Assembly (NCBI GenBank): GCA_934426285.1
Contig: CAKRYE010000019.1
Location: 1 to 37,316 of the forward strand
DNA: 37,316 nt
Source of the DNA: an uncultured Blautia sp.
Lineage (GTDB): Bacteria; Bacillota; Clostridia; Lachnospirales; Lachnospiraceae
Direction of reading: 5' to 3'
Shown here in pieces: positions 16,202-25,768 of the stretch. Below the pieces are notes generated by a model, which had not been told where the DNA came from, made no database searches, and saw nothing but the letters and a program-made list of their open reading frames with translations. The translations under genes were made by a program, and so were the position numbers. Position 1 is the stretch's first letter; each line of letters starts with the position of its first letter.

Positions 16202-18856
16202 TTATTTCTTAAGCTGCTCTAACTGTCCTTTAACCTTATCCATCATTTCTTTGTATTTCGCAAGCTTATCCTTCTCCGCATCCACCTTGGCAGCAGGTGC
16301 CTTGTTTACGAAGTTCGGATTATTCAGCATGCCTTCGCATCTTGCGATCTCTTTTGTGAGACGTTCTGTTTCTTTTGTAAGACGCTCAATTTCTTTATCT
16401 TTGTCGATCAGGTCTTCTAACGGCATGTATACAACTGCATTGGAAACAACTACGGAAACTGCATCCTCGCTGATTCCATTCTTGTCTGTCTGTACCAGGA
16501 TCTCTTTTGCAAATGCAAGATTTACAAAAGATTTCTTGCTGTTCTCATACATTGCTGCTGTATCCGCATCCTTTGCCACAATATGCAGGCTTGTCTTGCG
16601 GTTGTTCGGAACATTCATCTCTGTTCTGGTATTACGGATGCCTCTTACAACCTCCTTGAAGCCCTCGATTGCTTTCTCAGCATCCGGGAAGTTTCTCTCT
16701 TCTCTGTATACAGGCCACTCGGCGATCATAATGGACTCTTCTTCTGGAAGAAGTGTACAGTAGATTTCCTCTGTGATAAATGGCATATATGGATGAAGAA
16801 GCTTCAGGCCTTCTGTCAGTGCTGTTCTTAATGTCCACAGTGCATCATTTGCAGCCTTCGGATCTTCCTCTGCCTTCCACAGACGAACCTTAGCCATTTC
16901 AATGTACCAGTCACAGAGCTCATCCCACAGGAAGTCATAAACCTTCTGTACTGCAATACCAAGCTCATATTTTTCCATGTTCTCTGTAGCTTCGCGGATC
17001 ACTGTATTTAAGTGAGACAGGATCCATTTATCCTCTGCACAGAGATCATTTAAGTTCTCCGGCTCTGTCACTGTCTTGCCTTCCAGGTTCATCATAATGA
17101 AACGGGAAGCATTCCAGATCTTGTTTGCGAAGTTACGGCTTGCTTCTACCTTTTCCCAGTAGAAACGCATATCATTTCCAGGTGCATTACCTGTCATCAG
17201 AGTAAGACGAAGAGCATCTGCACCGTATTTATCAATAACTTCCAGAGGATCGATACCGTTTCCAAGAGACTTACTCATCTTACGTCCCTGGGAGTCACGT
17301 ACCAGACCATGGATCAGTACATGATGGAACGGAACCTCTCCTGTCTGTTCCAGAGCAGAGAATACCATACGGATAACCCAGAAGAAGATAATGTCATATC
17401 CTGTAACCAGTACGTCTGTTGGATAGAAGTATTCCAGTTCCGGTGTTTTCTCCGGCCAGCCAAGTGTGGAGAATGGCCATAATGCAGAACTGAACCAGGT
17501 ATCCAGTGTATCCTCATCCTGATGAAGATGTGTGCATCCGCATTTCGGGCATTTCTCTGGCATTTCTCTGGCAACTACTACTTCGCCGCACTCATCACAG
17601 TAATAAGCCGGGATTCTGTGTCCCCACCATAACTGTCTGGAAATACACCAGTCACGGATATTCTCAAGCCAGTGCAGATATGTCTTGTCAAAACGGGACG
17701 GAACGAATTTCAGATCTCCGTCATCCAGAGCTTTGATCGCAGCCTTTGCCATCTCGTCCATCTTTACAAACCACTGTGGCTTGATCATAGGCTCTACAGT
17801 TGTACCGCAGCGGTCATGAGTTCCAACGCTGTGGTTGTGAGGAACTACTTTTACCAGAAGTCCAAGTTCTTCCAGATCTGCTACCATTGCCTTACGTGCT
17901 TCGTAACGATCCATACCAGCATATTTTCCACCAAGCTCATTGATGGTCGCATCGTCATTCATAATATTGATCTCTTCCAGATTGTGACGGCGTCCAACCT
18001 CAAAGTCGTTAGGGTCATGAGCAGGTGTGATCTTTACACAACCTGTTCCGAATTCCTTGTCTACATATTCATCGGCGATCACCGGAATTTCTCTGTCTGT
18101 GAGAGGAAGCTTCAGCATCTTGCCGATAAGATCCTTGTAACGCTCATCTTCCGGGTTTACGGCAACAGCAGTATCACCCAGCAGAGTTTCCGGACGAGTA
18201 GTTGCGATCTCTACGAAACGTCCCTCTTCCCCTACGATCGGGTAATTAATGTGCCAGAAAAATCCGTCCTGATCCTCATGCTCAACCTCTGCATCAGAGA
18301 TGGAAGTCTGGCATACAGGACACCAGTTGATGATTCTGGAACCTTTGTAGATATAGCCTTTTTCATATAATTTGATAAATACTTCCTGTACTGCTTTGGA
18401 ACATCCCTCATCCATTGTGAAACGTTCTCTCTCCCAGTCTGCGGAAGCACCCAGTTTCTTTAACTGATTGATGATCTTTCCGCCGTACTCCTCTTTCCAT
18501 GCCCATGCATGTTTTAAGAATTCCTCACGGCCGATATCGTGTTTGTCGATGCCTTCTTTTTTCAGCTTGTCGATAACCTTAACCTCTGTAGCGATGGCTG
18601 CATGGTCAGTTCCCGGCTGCCATAATGCTTCATAGCCCTGCATTCTCTTGAAACGGATCAGGATATCCTGCATGGTTTCATCCAGCGCATGTCCCATGTG
18701 AAGCTGGCCGGTTACGTTTGGCGGCGGCATAACAATAGTAAACGGTTTCTTGTCCGGGTTTACTTTTGCATGGAAATATCCATTGTCCATCCATTTTGTG
18801 TAAAGACGCTCTTCGATTCCCTTAGGATCGTAAGTTTTTGCAAGTTCTTTGCTCAT
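16202..18856 (-). CDS. valS: Valyl-tRNA synthetase
   Basis: This 884-residue class I aminoacyl-tRNA synthetase charges tRNA-Val. The HIGH-type motif is [17 protein letters not shown] at about residue 44 and the KMSKS loop is [18 protein letters not shown] at about 525. A zinc-ribbon-like insert (CDECGE, CPKCGC) is present, together with the editing-domain motif [17 protein letters not shown]. The C-terminal 70 residues form the Lys/Glu-rich coiled-coil arm typical of ValRS. A T-box leader precedes it. Length and motifs are complete. Confidence 0.98.
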   Translation of the reverse strand: MSKELAKTYDPKGIEERLYTKWMDNGYFHAKVNPDKKPFTIVMPPPNVTGQLHMGHALDETMQDILIRFKRMQGYEALWQPGTDHAAIATEVKVIDKLKKEGIDKHDIGREEFLKHAWAWKEEYGGKIINQLKKLGASADWERERFTMDEGCSKAVQEVFIKLYEKGYIYKGSRIINWCPVCQTSISDAEVEHEDQDGFFWHINYPIVGEEGRFVEIATTRPETLLGDTAVAVNPEDERYKDLIGKMLKLPLTDREIPVIADEYVDKEFGTGCVKITPAHDPNDFEVGRRHNLEEINIMNDDATINELGGKYAGMDRYEARKAMVADLEELGLLVKVVPHNHSVGTHDRCGTTVEPMIKPQWFVKMDEMAKAAIKALDDGDLKFVPSRFDKTYLHWLENIRDWCISRQLWWGHRIPAYYCDECGEVVVAREMPEKCPKCGCTHLHQDEDTLDTWFSSALWPFSTLGWPEKTPELEYFYPTDVLVTGYDIIFFWVIRMVFSALEQTGEVPFHHVLIHGLVRDSQGRKMSKSLGNGIDPLEVIDKYGADALRLTLMTGNAPGNDMRFYWEKVEASRNFANKIWNASRFIMMNLEGKTVTEPENLNDLCAEDKWILSHLNTVIREATENMEKYELGIAVQKVYDFLWDELCDWYIEMAKVRLWKAEEDPKAANDALWTLRTALTEGLKLLHPYMPFITEEIYCTLLPEEESIMIAEWPVYREERNFPDAEKAIEGFKEVVRGIRNTRTEMNVPNNRKTSLHIVAKDADTAAMYENSKKSFVNLAFAKEILVQTDKNGISEDAVSVVVSNAVVYMPLEDLIDKDKEIERLTKETERLTKEIARCEGMLNNPNFVNKAPAAKVDAEKDKLAKYKEMMDKVKGQLEQLKK

Positions 18857-18928
18857 AATGTCCTCCTGATATTCTATATCTGTAATAAAAGTATCTGCGG
18901 ATCACTCCGCTGTAAAGCAGTCAACGAT

Positions 18929-19192
18929 AAAAAACGCCCTCTGCACGCATTATACGTGCAAAGGGCGACATAGATCGCGGTACCACCTTAGTTTATCTCT
19001 CATTCCCTTAACGCGGGATACGTGAAAACCTACCATGGGCGCATATGAATCTCAACACCATCATACCACTCACTTCAGCCTCCCGGCTCCAAAGCTACCT
19101 TCAGCGCTTCTGTTCCCGGGAAACCTTCCAGCTTATAAGCTTCCCTCTCTGTGGGGCATTACCGCCTACTCCTCTTTTTCACAGCCTTTTTC
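18929..19192 (-). promoter_or_regulatory. T-box riboswitch controlling valS
   Basis: On the minus strand the T-box core AAGGTGGTACCGCG (complement at 18976-18989) pairs alternatively with the downstream terminator. The terminator has a strong stem with CGCCCT/AGGGCG arms (18935-18967) and a T6 tail (18929-18934). Upstream lie about 190 bases with the stem I features of T-boxes, including purine-rich bulges and repeated GGC/GCC arms. Uncharged tRNA binding would favour the antiterminator and turn valS on. A GTA triplet in a bulge-like stretch is a possible Val specifier, but I could not fold it with confidence. Confidence 0.9.
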
Positions 19193-19200
19193 TGGATTCT

Positions 19201-19229
19201 ACTATAATGAAAAAAGGCTTTCTTGTCAA
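19201..19229 (-). promoter_or_regulatory. Vegetative promoter of the valS T-box transcript
   Basis: TTGACA (19224-19229) and TATAGT (19201-19206) on the minus strand are 17 bases apart, a near-perfect sigma-A promoter. Transcription would start about 7 bases downstream, at the 5' end of the T-box. Confidence 0.85.
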
Positions 19230-19254
19230 GAATGTTTCTCCGGATTTCACAAAT

Positions 19255-20952
19255 TTATCTGGCATCACTGCCGATCAGGACTTTCTTTCCATCAAAGGCA
19301 AATCCATAATGACGGATTCTTTCCAGAGAAATTCCCCGGGCTTCCAGCTCCGTATCATATTTTTTCTCTCTGATCTGGCACAGAGCATTCTGGACACTTG
19401 CCTCCAGATCTTTCTCTTTTGCAGGATTGCGAACTTTAAACTCCATAATGATCCCATCCAGATTTTCTGCAAGAGGTTCCATCATCACATCGTATCTCCC
19501 AAGACCACTTTCCTTATTAGAAGTAATCCTGTATTTATCTGCCAGATCCACGATCAGTCCCAGCACAAATCCATGGTAAAACCGCTCCGGCTCTGTATGC
19601 TCTGAGGGCTTTTTCCCAACATCGAAACTGCTGAATGTCTGTAAGGCCACCTGATTCATATACTGATTCATGTAATCAAGATCTCCCAGAAGCAACGCCT
19701 GTTTGAAATTCTCATAGGAACTGCTCTCTTCCGGAAACCAGCTCTCCACCATATCCTCAAACATCAGTTTTACTTCATAATTGGTAATCTTAAGTCCATA
19801 CAGATAACGTCCGCTCTTTCTGTCCGGCACTTTTTTCTCCACTTTCAGATATCCGCTGGCAAGCAAAAGGCTCCATATCGCACCCTTTTTCTTCTGAAGC
19901 TGCTCAAAAACAATCTGTTCATCCATCCTGAACATCACTGTTTTTCCCTCCAGCAGTTCTTCAAAATCCATTTTCAGTTGTGGTGAGCCCTCACGTATCA
20001 GCTTGGAAACCAGACTGTTCTCACTGGTTGCAGCCCAGTAAGTATCAAGTTCCCCTGTATCCAGAAACTTAATGATCGACCATGGATTATAAATATCTGT
20101 ACTCTTCCCAAAGGTAAAGCCGTCATACCACTGCTTCACTTCTTCCTTCTGTCCGGCTTTTCCCATCTGTTCCAAGGTCTGAAACACCTCTGACTCCGTA
20201 AAACCAAAAGAAGAAGCATATTTCTCTGAAGTTGTAGTCACAACCTCCAGATTATTCAGATCTGAGAAAATAGATTCCTTACTCACTCTGGTAATCCCAG
20301 TCATCAGCCCACGTTCCAGATATGGATTTGTCTTAAACGTACAGTTGAATAAACTTCTTATAAAAGTCGTAAGCTCCTCCCAGTATCCATACACATATGC
20401 CTCCTGCAAAGGTGTGTCATACTCATCCAGGAGAATCATCGCTTTCTTTCCATAATAACGGTACATACAGATTGCAAGCCTGTGAAGTGCCATGGCAGCC
20501 ACCGCATCCGACATATCCGGCCTGATGTATGTGAAATATTCTCTCTCCTGTTCATTAAGTTTGTCACTCTGTAAAAGGAAATAATATTTTCCATAAAGGT
20601 CAAGAAGCACCTGGATAATACCATCTCTGGCATTCTCATAATTCTCAGCCTTTATCCCTGCAAAGCTGACAAAAATCACAGGAAACGTTCCCTGTAAATC
20701 CTGATATTTCTCTTCCTTCCAGATAGCCAGTTTCTCAAACAGCTTTCCGGAATCCCCATGCTGATTGGAGAAAAAATAATCCACCATACTCAGATTTAAC
20801 GTCTTTCCAAAACGTCTGGGGCGCGTGACCAGTGTTACATCATCCTGATTTTCCCACCATTCTTTGATAAAAGACGTCTTATCCACATAAAACGCACCAC
20901 TTCTGATCAGCTTACCAAAATCCTGCATTCCAATGGAAATTGTTGAATTCAT
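19255..20952 (-). CDS. AAA-ATPase-like/PD-(D/E)XK nuclease-like protein
   Basis: This 565-residue protein belongs to the family with an N-terminal AAA-ATPase-like domain and a C-terminal PD-(D/E)XK nuclease-like domain. It is abundant, often in many copies, in gut Lachnospiraceae and Bacteroidetes. The N-terminus has KTSFIKEWWEN and the P-loop variant TRPRRFGKTLNLSM (about residue 42). The Walker B motif MILLDEYDTPLQEA is at about 170. The C-terminus holds MEPLAENLDGIIMEFKVRNP, with the E-x-K of the nuclease fold. Biological role unknown; suggested roles include defence or mobile-element biology. It is a monocistronic-looking unit with a GGAGAGGGAG site before the ATG. Confidence 0.85.
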   Translation of the reverse strand: MNSTISIGMQDFGKLIRSGAFYVDKTSFIKEWWENQDDVTLVTRPRRFGKTLNLSMVDYFFSNQHGDSGKLFEKLAIWKEEKYQDLQGTFPVIFVSFAGIKAENYENARDGIIQVLLDLYGKYYFLLQSDKLNEQEREYFTYIRPDMSDAVAAMALHRLAICMYRYYGKKAMILLDEYDTPLQEAYVYGYWEELTTFIRSLFNCTFKTNPYLERGLMTGITRVSKESIFSDLNNLEVVTTTSEKYASSFGFTESEVFQTLEQMGKAGQKEEVKQWYDGFTFGKSTDIYNPWSIIKFLDTGELDTYWAATSENSLVSKLIREGSPQLKMDFEELLEGKTVMFRMDEQIVFEQLQKKKGAIWSLLLASGYLKVEKKVPDRKSGRYLYGLKITNYEVKLMFEDMVESWFPEESSSYENFKQALLLGDLDYMNQYMNQVALQTFSSFDVGKKPSEHTEPERFYHGFVLGLIVDLADKYRITSNKESGLGRYDVMMEPLAENLDGIIMEFKVRNPAKEKDLEASVQNALCQIREKKYDTELEARGISLERIRHYGFAFDGKKVLIGSDAR

Positions 20953-21050
20953 GGGGCTCCCTCTCCTTTCTGCCTGTTATCGATACCTTTATTGTGATGG
21001 CATTTTCTGCAAATGTCAAGGGAAACAAAGCGGATATACGTCTACCTTTT

Positions 21051-23252
21051 TTATCTTTGGTGTACCTGGCTTTTTTTGATTTCTACTTTCTGTACTTTGG
21101 ACCAGTCTCCATATTCCAGCCTGCCATTAGCTTTTTTCTTATATCCCCGGCAATACAGATAATATTTTCCTTTCTGGATGTGCTTAAGCGTCATGTAGGT
21201 ATCCGTTTTTACATTATTAAACTTTTTTTCTGCTGCGAATTTTTGTTTTGCAAGATTTTTCCTGTCAGATACCAATACACATTGATATCCCTGCGCTTGT
21301 GCAGAAGCTTCTGCTATACAAACCCTAACTATATTACTGTTGTCATATGTTCTGGCTTTCCCCAGCAGCGGTGCATTAAGTTTTTTATATGCGGCAATTT
21401 TTATCGGCATTTTTACTGTTGTATCCAGATGGTCGCCATTTGTTTCAGGATCATCAAATATCAATTCTCCCATAACTACAAATTTCTGTGCTTTTTTACA
21501 GTTTTTCTGATAAGCACAGTGTTTAACATCCCATTTCACATCTACAGCAAAAGTTGTTTTTTTCTCGGCTCCATAAACATGTATATATTCGGGCAGACCT
21601 AATCCTTCCTGTGTTTTTTTCACACCATTTACATGTTTTATTGTCTGTAGTTCAGAAGGTACTACTCCGCAAAAGTATTGATCACTTACCTCAAAACGAT
21701 AGTATATTGATTTACAGAATATTTTTCCTTCTGAATTCTCTCCCATAACCTTAAGTTCAAGGGAATGCCAGCCCGTGGGCAGATTTTCTTTTGGCTGCAC
21801 ATTTATGGTAACTGTTTCTCCTGCTTTTAATGTTCTTGTGGATGGCATACTTATTGTAAACTCAGTACTGTTTTTATCTATATACAGAGTCATATCTTCC
21901 TGACTGACATTTTTCGCTTCCATAGATAAGGCTTCAGGCAGTGTATCATATTTCCATATCTTCGTTCCAAAATCCGTCTTGTCTGCTGTGACCTGAAGAT
22001 GCTCTGTCTTGTCCGGTTTCTCTCTGTCCATCTTTATATGTATTGGATATCTGCTTCCGTCATTTGCACAAAGATAAACCACTTCATCATAAACTCCGTA
22101 TTCCTGTTTTGGCATAATCATAAGCCTCTCCTGCTGCCCTGGCTTCAAATCTTTCAGCTTAATCTGCCCCGGATCAATTTCATTCAGTCCTTCCTCATCC
22201 ATAAATACGAAATGTCTCAGTTCTGAAGCATCTACTGTAACCGTAGTATCTTTCTGTCCAGTAACTCTGAAATATATTCCTTTCGGCCAGTCTTCCCAGC
22301 TCTCCTCATCCTCTGTAAACCAAATCCTGTCATATTCCGGCTTTAAATCATAATCCCTGTCCGAAGATGGTCCTATGGTCAGCTTCAGATTTATGTCACA
22401 GGATGCGCCTTCTTCTGTATTAACTGTTACTGTTTCTTCATATGTTCCCCTTGGGAGCTGCTTCTGAAGGCTCACTTCCACCCACAAATAGGTGTGTGTT
22501 TCAATCTCTTCCCGGTCACTTACTTTACATTTGAAATAAGTCCCTTCTATTGTTTCATATACCGGATGCAAGGTTTGGGTTCCTGTGTTGATCAGAGGTA
22601 CTTTTCCTGAATAATCGCTGCTTTGACTTTCCGGAATTACTCCCAGGTCCTCATTCGAATCCAGTTTCGCCTGATCATAATTATCCAGAAGCTCCAGTCT
22701 GTAAGGAACCTCCTCTCTTTCCCTGCTTCTAATCTGAAAAGAGATTTTTTTATATACAATCAGCTCTCCGTTATCCGCCTGAACTCCAAAGGAATAATAC
22801 CCCATTCTCTTCGGCATTCCACTGAGTACTCCATCTTCGGAAAAAGTAAAACCATCCGGCAGCTTATTCTCTCCGCACAATTTCCACTTCACAGGTATTT
22901 CACTGTCAGATTTCAGTTGTACAGAATAAAATTTATCTACATGACCGTATTCCAGTTTATCCGGCAAAATAGAAAATACTTCTGAGGGATTATCTTTTGT
23001 TTCATCGTTTTCTGCATCTGCATTAAATACTTCAGATGAATCTGTTAAATTTCCTGTATTTTCATTATCACTTACTGCATCATCCGCTATCTCCACATCC
23101 TCTGTATCCATCGTACTGTCACCATCTGTCAGCTCAGTCTGTCCGTCAGAAAATACAGTGATATCCGTCTCCGAAGCCCAGGCATAAGATGGCATCGTTG
23201 CTGTTATTGCAGCGCAAAGCAAATATGCTGTTATGGTTTTATAACTTTTCAT
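21051..23252 (-). CDS. Secreted multidomain Ig/Fn3-like surface protein
   Basis: This 733-residue protein begins with a signal peptide (MKSYKTITAYLLCAAITATM, likely cleaved near the AWA at residues 24-26). An acidic Thr/Asp/Glu-rich linker of about 70 residues follows, then several beta-sandwich repeats: a putative-Ig-type domain with DGFTFSEDGVLSGMP, and repeats with PGQQERLMIMPK and AGETVTINVQPKENLPTGWH that resemble bacterial Ig/MSP-type folds. An Fn3-like C-terminus ends GRLEYGDWSKVQKVEIKK. No LPXTG or other anchor is seen. I chose the ATG at 23252, after GGGAGGAAGAAA; the longer frame upstream lacks a signal. Probably an adhesin or carbohydrate-binding protein; function inferred. Confidence 0.7.
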   Translation of the reverse strand: MKSYKTITAYLLCAAITATMPSYAWASETDITVFSDGQTELTDGDSTMDTEDVEIADDAVSDNENTGNLTDSSEVFNADAENDETKDNPSEVFSILPDKLEYGHVDKFYSVQLKSDSEIPVKWKLCGENKLPDGFTFSEDGVLSGMPKRMGYYSFGVQADNGELIVYKKISFQIRSREREEVPYRLELLDNYDQAKLDSNEDLGVIPESQSSDYSGKVPLINTGTQTLHPVYETIEGTYFKCKVSDREEIETHTYLWVEVSLQKQLPRGTYEETVTVNTEEGASCDINLKLTIGPSSDRDYDLKPEYDRIWFTEDEESWEDWPKGIYFRVTGQKDTTVTVDASELRHFVFMDEEGLNEIDPGQIKLKDLKPGQQERLMIMPKQEYGVYDEVVYLCANDGSRYPIHIKMDREKPDKTEHLQVTADKTDFGTKIWKYDTLPEALSMEAKNVSQEDMTLYIDKNSTEFTISMPSTRTLKAGETVTINVQPKENLPTGWHSLELKVMGENSEGKIFCKSIYYRFEVSDQYFCGVVPSELQTIKHVNGVKKTQEGLGLPEYIHVYGAEKKTTFAVDVKWDVKHCAYQKNCKKAQKFVVMGELIFDDPETNGDHLDTTVKMPIKIAAYKKLNAPLLGKARTYDNSNIVRVCIAEASAQAQGYQCVLVSDRKNLAKQKFAAEKKFNNVKTDTYMTLKHIQKGKYYLYCRGYKKKANGRLEYGDWSKVQKVEIKKSQVHQR

Positions 23253-23358
23253 TTTCTTCCTCCCTTGTATAATTATTGTAATTGTAATACTAATACCCCA
23301 AAAATCAAGAAATATCCACAATCAAAAGTAAAATGTTATTAAATGTCCCTAAATTGTT

Positions 23359-25131
23359 TTATTCAAAAATTAACGTCTTCAACACTTCAAATGTATCTTT
23401 TTGCACTTCATTTTTTACTTGAAAATTCCCACATATAGCCATCTGTTTTTTACCTGAAATAATATCCATAGATTCTATTTCATAATTTTTATAAGTTTCA
23501 CTTTTATCAAGCAAAATTGCAAAGTCAGGTCTGACAACACCCCCTTGTTTAAGTGCATATTCAATTTGTTCTTTTGATATATGAAAGATTATAGCTTTAT
23601 TTTTTAATCCATTAAAACTAGTTACTGGAACAAACATTCCATAAATGCTATTATAAAAAATATCCTGTAACGTTTCTCCTGTTTTTCGTCCAAATTCCAA
23701 TTTAAATGCATTTTGTACGATATTCATTGTTGTATTTTCGAAAATAGCAATATCAAAGGGTATTGTATTATCAGCATTTTCTCTTTCATCATAAACCTTT
23801 TGGTTCATCAAAAGAATTTCACATCTGCTTGTCTCTTTCTTGTATAATGCAATTCCATACTGCGGTTTTCCACTATCATAAATCTTTAAAACTTTACCGT
23901 TTTTATCTACAACATAAATATTCTTTTTTATATTGTTCTTGTCTGATTTATCATATCCACAAATATATAAATGTTTATCATTTGAATTATACATCATTCC
24001 ATTACAATGATATAAGCAATCTTTATCTTTATAGACCGCCACTTTAGTTGCTCTTATACTTTCAAGATTTGAAGTACTCATAAGCACCGCATGTTCGTTC
24101 TGGCTGTCACATTTCAAACAATACGCTTTTCCACTCTCATCAATTGCCATACTTTCCAAATTTTTACATTGTATATTGTCGACAACCTCATCTGGAATCA
24201 GCGCCCCAGTCTTTGTTGCCCCTTTAAAATAAAAATAACCATTCTCAAATTCATTCTTACCTGAATCTACTTTTGTAAAGGTCACACCTGCCTGGTAGGT
24301 CACGCGGTCTGTGTCAATAGTGTTATTGCCAGTTCCAATCACATTGGAAAGTTCCCACATATTATTTTTGTACAGAGCAATTCCCTCAAAATTAAACTGT
24401 CTGTACTTCGTTGCGTCAAAATCAGCCTGAAAAACTGCATAAGGACTGTACACTGTATTTGCTTTGTAATCTGCTGCACGCACAAGCAAAATACGATTTT
24501 TACACTGGCTGTAGTCTGAAATATAATGGTTGGCCAAAATAAATATTCCATAATTCACATCAAAATAAATTCCGTTAGCCTTAGTATATTCTGTAGCATC
24601 ATTGGCAGTTACCGTAAATTTTCTCTGCTCATTCTGACCAAATTCTGCCAGAGTACCTCTAGCAAACTTTAATATAGCCGGTACTTTAGAGTCAAGATAT
24701 TCCATCATTAAAAACTCACTTCCCACATAAGAAGCAATTCCCACATAAGTTTTATCCAGTGGAGTATAACTGCGGATATTCCCATTCAAATCCATAGCAA
24801 GAACCCCTGACTCTGTACTGCTCTTTTTACATGTTAAATATAGTATATTTCCTTTTACCGTCATTCCATATACAAAATAATCAATCACTTTCACGACAAC
24901 CCTGCTGATCTCTGCAGTACCTGTAAAATCAGCAGCCTTATATACAGTGCTCTTATACACATTCTGAGAGTTTACCCGCTTATGTGTTTTTACCCAATAC
25001 ATAGTATTTCCTACAATTGCCATTGCTGCCGCATTATTATACGCAGATGCATTTTTTTCATCCGGAACCTGCGCACATAGTTTACTTCCACAATTAATTC
25101 GTAACTCTTTTTCTGACATTGTACCTGACAT
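23359..25131 (-). CDS. Leaderless propeller-like protein with an internal duplication
   Basis: This 590-residue protein has no signal peptide or membrane segment. Two halves of about 230 residues (roughly 30-250 and 330-555) show the same order of motifs. NAAAMAIVGNTMYWVK matches NLESMAIDESGKAYCLK, and VLAMDLNGNIRSY matches IYVVDKNGKVLKIY. NGIYFDVNYGIFILAN likewise matches DIFYNSIYGMFVPV. The spacing of strands suggests a beta-propeller made of two similar halves. The ATG at 25131 follows AGGAGG. A promoter resembling those of group 5 sigma factors lies 60 bases upstream. With a holin gene next door it is a candidate for holin-dependent release. Family not recognised. Confidence 0.6.
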   Translation of the reverse strand: MSGTMSEKELRINCGSKLCAQVPDEKNASAYNNAAAMAIVGNTMYWVKTHKRVNSQNVYKSTVYKAADFTGTAEISRVVVKVIDYFVYGMTVKGNILYLTCKKSSTESGVLAMDLNGNIRSYTPLDKTYVGIASYVGSEFLMMEYLDSKVPAILKFARGTLAEFGQNEQRKFTVTANDATEYTKANGIYFDVNYGIFILANHYISDYSQCKNRILLVRAADYKANTVYSPYAVFQADFDATKYRQFNFEGIALYKNNMWELSNVIGTGNNTIDTDRVTYQAGVTFTKVDSGKNEFENGYFYFKGATKTGALIPDEVVDNIQCKNLESMAIDESGKAYCLKCDSQNEHAVLMSTSNLESIRATKVAVYKDKDCLYHCNGMMYNSNDKHLYICGYDKSDKNNIKKNIYVVDKNGKVLKIYDSGKPQYGIALYKKETSRCEILLMNQKVYDERENADNTIPFDIAIFENTTMNIVQNAFKLEFGRKTGETLQDIFYNSIYGMFVPVTSFNGLKNKAIIFHISKEQIEYALKQGGVVRPDFAILLDKSETYKNYEIESMDIISGKKQMAICGNFQVKNEVQKDTFEVLKTLIFE

Positions 25132-25165
25132 TTTGGTTTCCTCCTGAAATATAGATATATTATTT

Positions 25166-25183
25166 TAGAATTTGCAAATTCTA
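25166..25183. promoter_or_regulatory. 18-base perfect palindrome in the 5' untranslated region
   Basis: TAGAATTTGCAAATTCTA is its own reverse complement and lies between the putative -10 at 25190 and the ATG at 25131. It could be an operator or an RNA hairpin. A second dyad with arms ATAAGGA and TCCTTAT (25188-25205) overlaps the putative -10. Confidence 0.45.
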
Positions 25184-25189
25184 TATCAT

Positions 25190-25218
25190 AAGGAGTATTC
25201 CTTATCCGCATCTGTAAA
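25190..25218 (-). promoter_or_regulatory. UviA/TcdR-type promoter of the propeller-like gene
   Basis: On the minus strand TTTACA (25213-25218) and CTCCTT (25190-25195) are 17 bases apart, followed by ATG-A-rich sequence. The -35 matches that of promoters read by TcdR/BotR/UviA sigma factors. The -10 differs from the clean CTCTTT near 33727 at one base. It sits about 60 bases before the ATG and just after the holin-gene terminator. Confidence 0.5.
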
Positions 25219-25225
25219 CCAAAAT

Positions 25226-25268
25226 GAAAAAAGTCTCCCTGCCCTTTTGCGACTGAGAGACTTTTTTC
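25226..25268. terminator. Bidirectional terminator after the holin gene
   Basis: GAAAAAAGTCTC (25226-25237) and GAGACTTTTTTC (25257-25268) pair perfectly with T/A runs on both sides. It lies 17 bases after the holin stop and just before the promoter of the propeller-like gene. Confidence 0.8.
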
Positions 25269-25285
25269 ATTCATGTAACTCTTAT

Positions 25286-25528
25286 TTAATCTGATTGTTC
25301 ATTTTTCCCCAGCAAATTGTTCTTAATCTCCTTCAGATCACTCTGCACCTGGGTCAGAATCTGGAACTTTTCTGTGAGGCTTTCGATAACTGTCTGATAA
25401 TTTTTCTCACGCTCTTCCTGTTTGGCATCACGCTTTTCATTCGATTTCACTATATAGATCAGCAGAAAAACCGCCAACACAGCCCAGATTCCCTGGGATA
25501 CCGCTGTTTCCATAACCGTTGACTCCAT
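25286..25528 (-). CDS. BhlA/UviB-type holin-like protein
   Basis: This 80-residue protein has one membrane segment (about residues 11-28, SQGIWAVLAVFLLIYIVK) followed by a charged, helical, probably coiled-coil tail of 50 residues. Length, the S-Q-G-I start of the helix and the ending with repeated Leu/Lys/Glu fit the BhlA/UviB family of bacteriocin- and phage-associated holin-like peptides. I chose the ATG at 25528, with GGAAGG upstream; a second ATG at 25513 is possible. The long upstream extension (to 25648) is not a likely start. It is divergent from the sigma gene, and the pairing of a UviA-like sigma with a UviB-like holin recalls C. perfringens pIP404. Confidence 0.75.
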   Translation of the reverse strand: MESTVMETAVSQGIWAVLAVFLLIYIVKSNEKRDAKQEEREKNYQTVIESLTEKFQILTQVQSDLKEIKNNLLGKNEQSD

Positions 25529-25578
25529 AACCTTCCATTCCTCCCTTCCTCTTTTTTGAATCCCGAGATTCAGTCTAT

Positions 25579-25606
25579 AAGGACAGGAGAATTCTCTGTC
25601 TGTCAA
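25579..25606 (-). promoter_or_regulatory. Candidate promoter of the holin gene
   Basis: On the minus strand TTGACA (25601-25606) and GTCCTT (25579-25584) are 16 bases apart, followed by ATAG. It is a weaker member of the TTTACA/CTCTTT set. The spacer holds a dyad, GACAG-AGAATTCT-CCTGTC, that could bind a regulator. Spacing to the TATAGA box would be 21 bases, too long for a standard sigma-A promoter. Confidence 0.4.
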
Positions 25607-25768
25607 CTTGGTACCCTTTAAAATCCGATTTATCCAGACCAGCTTCACTTTCTCTCAGTTTTTCTACAATACATATTACTGTTCACTTCATTGGCAAACA
25701 CTTTTTTCTCTTTTCAGGTTTCTGATTTCATTTCTTTCCACTACTTCCCCTAAAAAGGAGGTAGCACA

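Noticed and set aside
17672..18370. Plus-strand open frame of 232 codons inside valS
   Set aside because: It is antisense to valS catalytic and editing domains and has no start signals.
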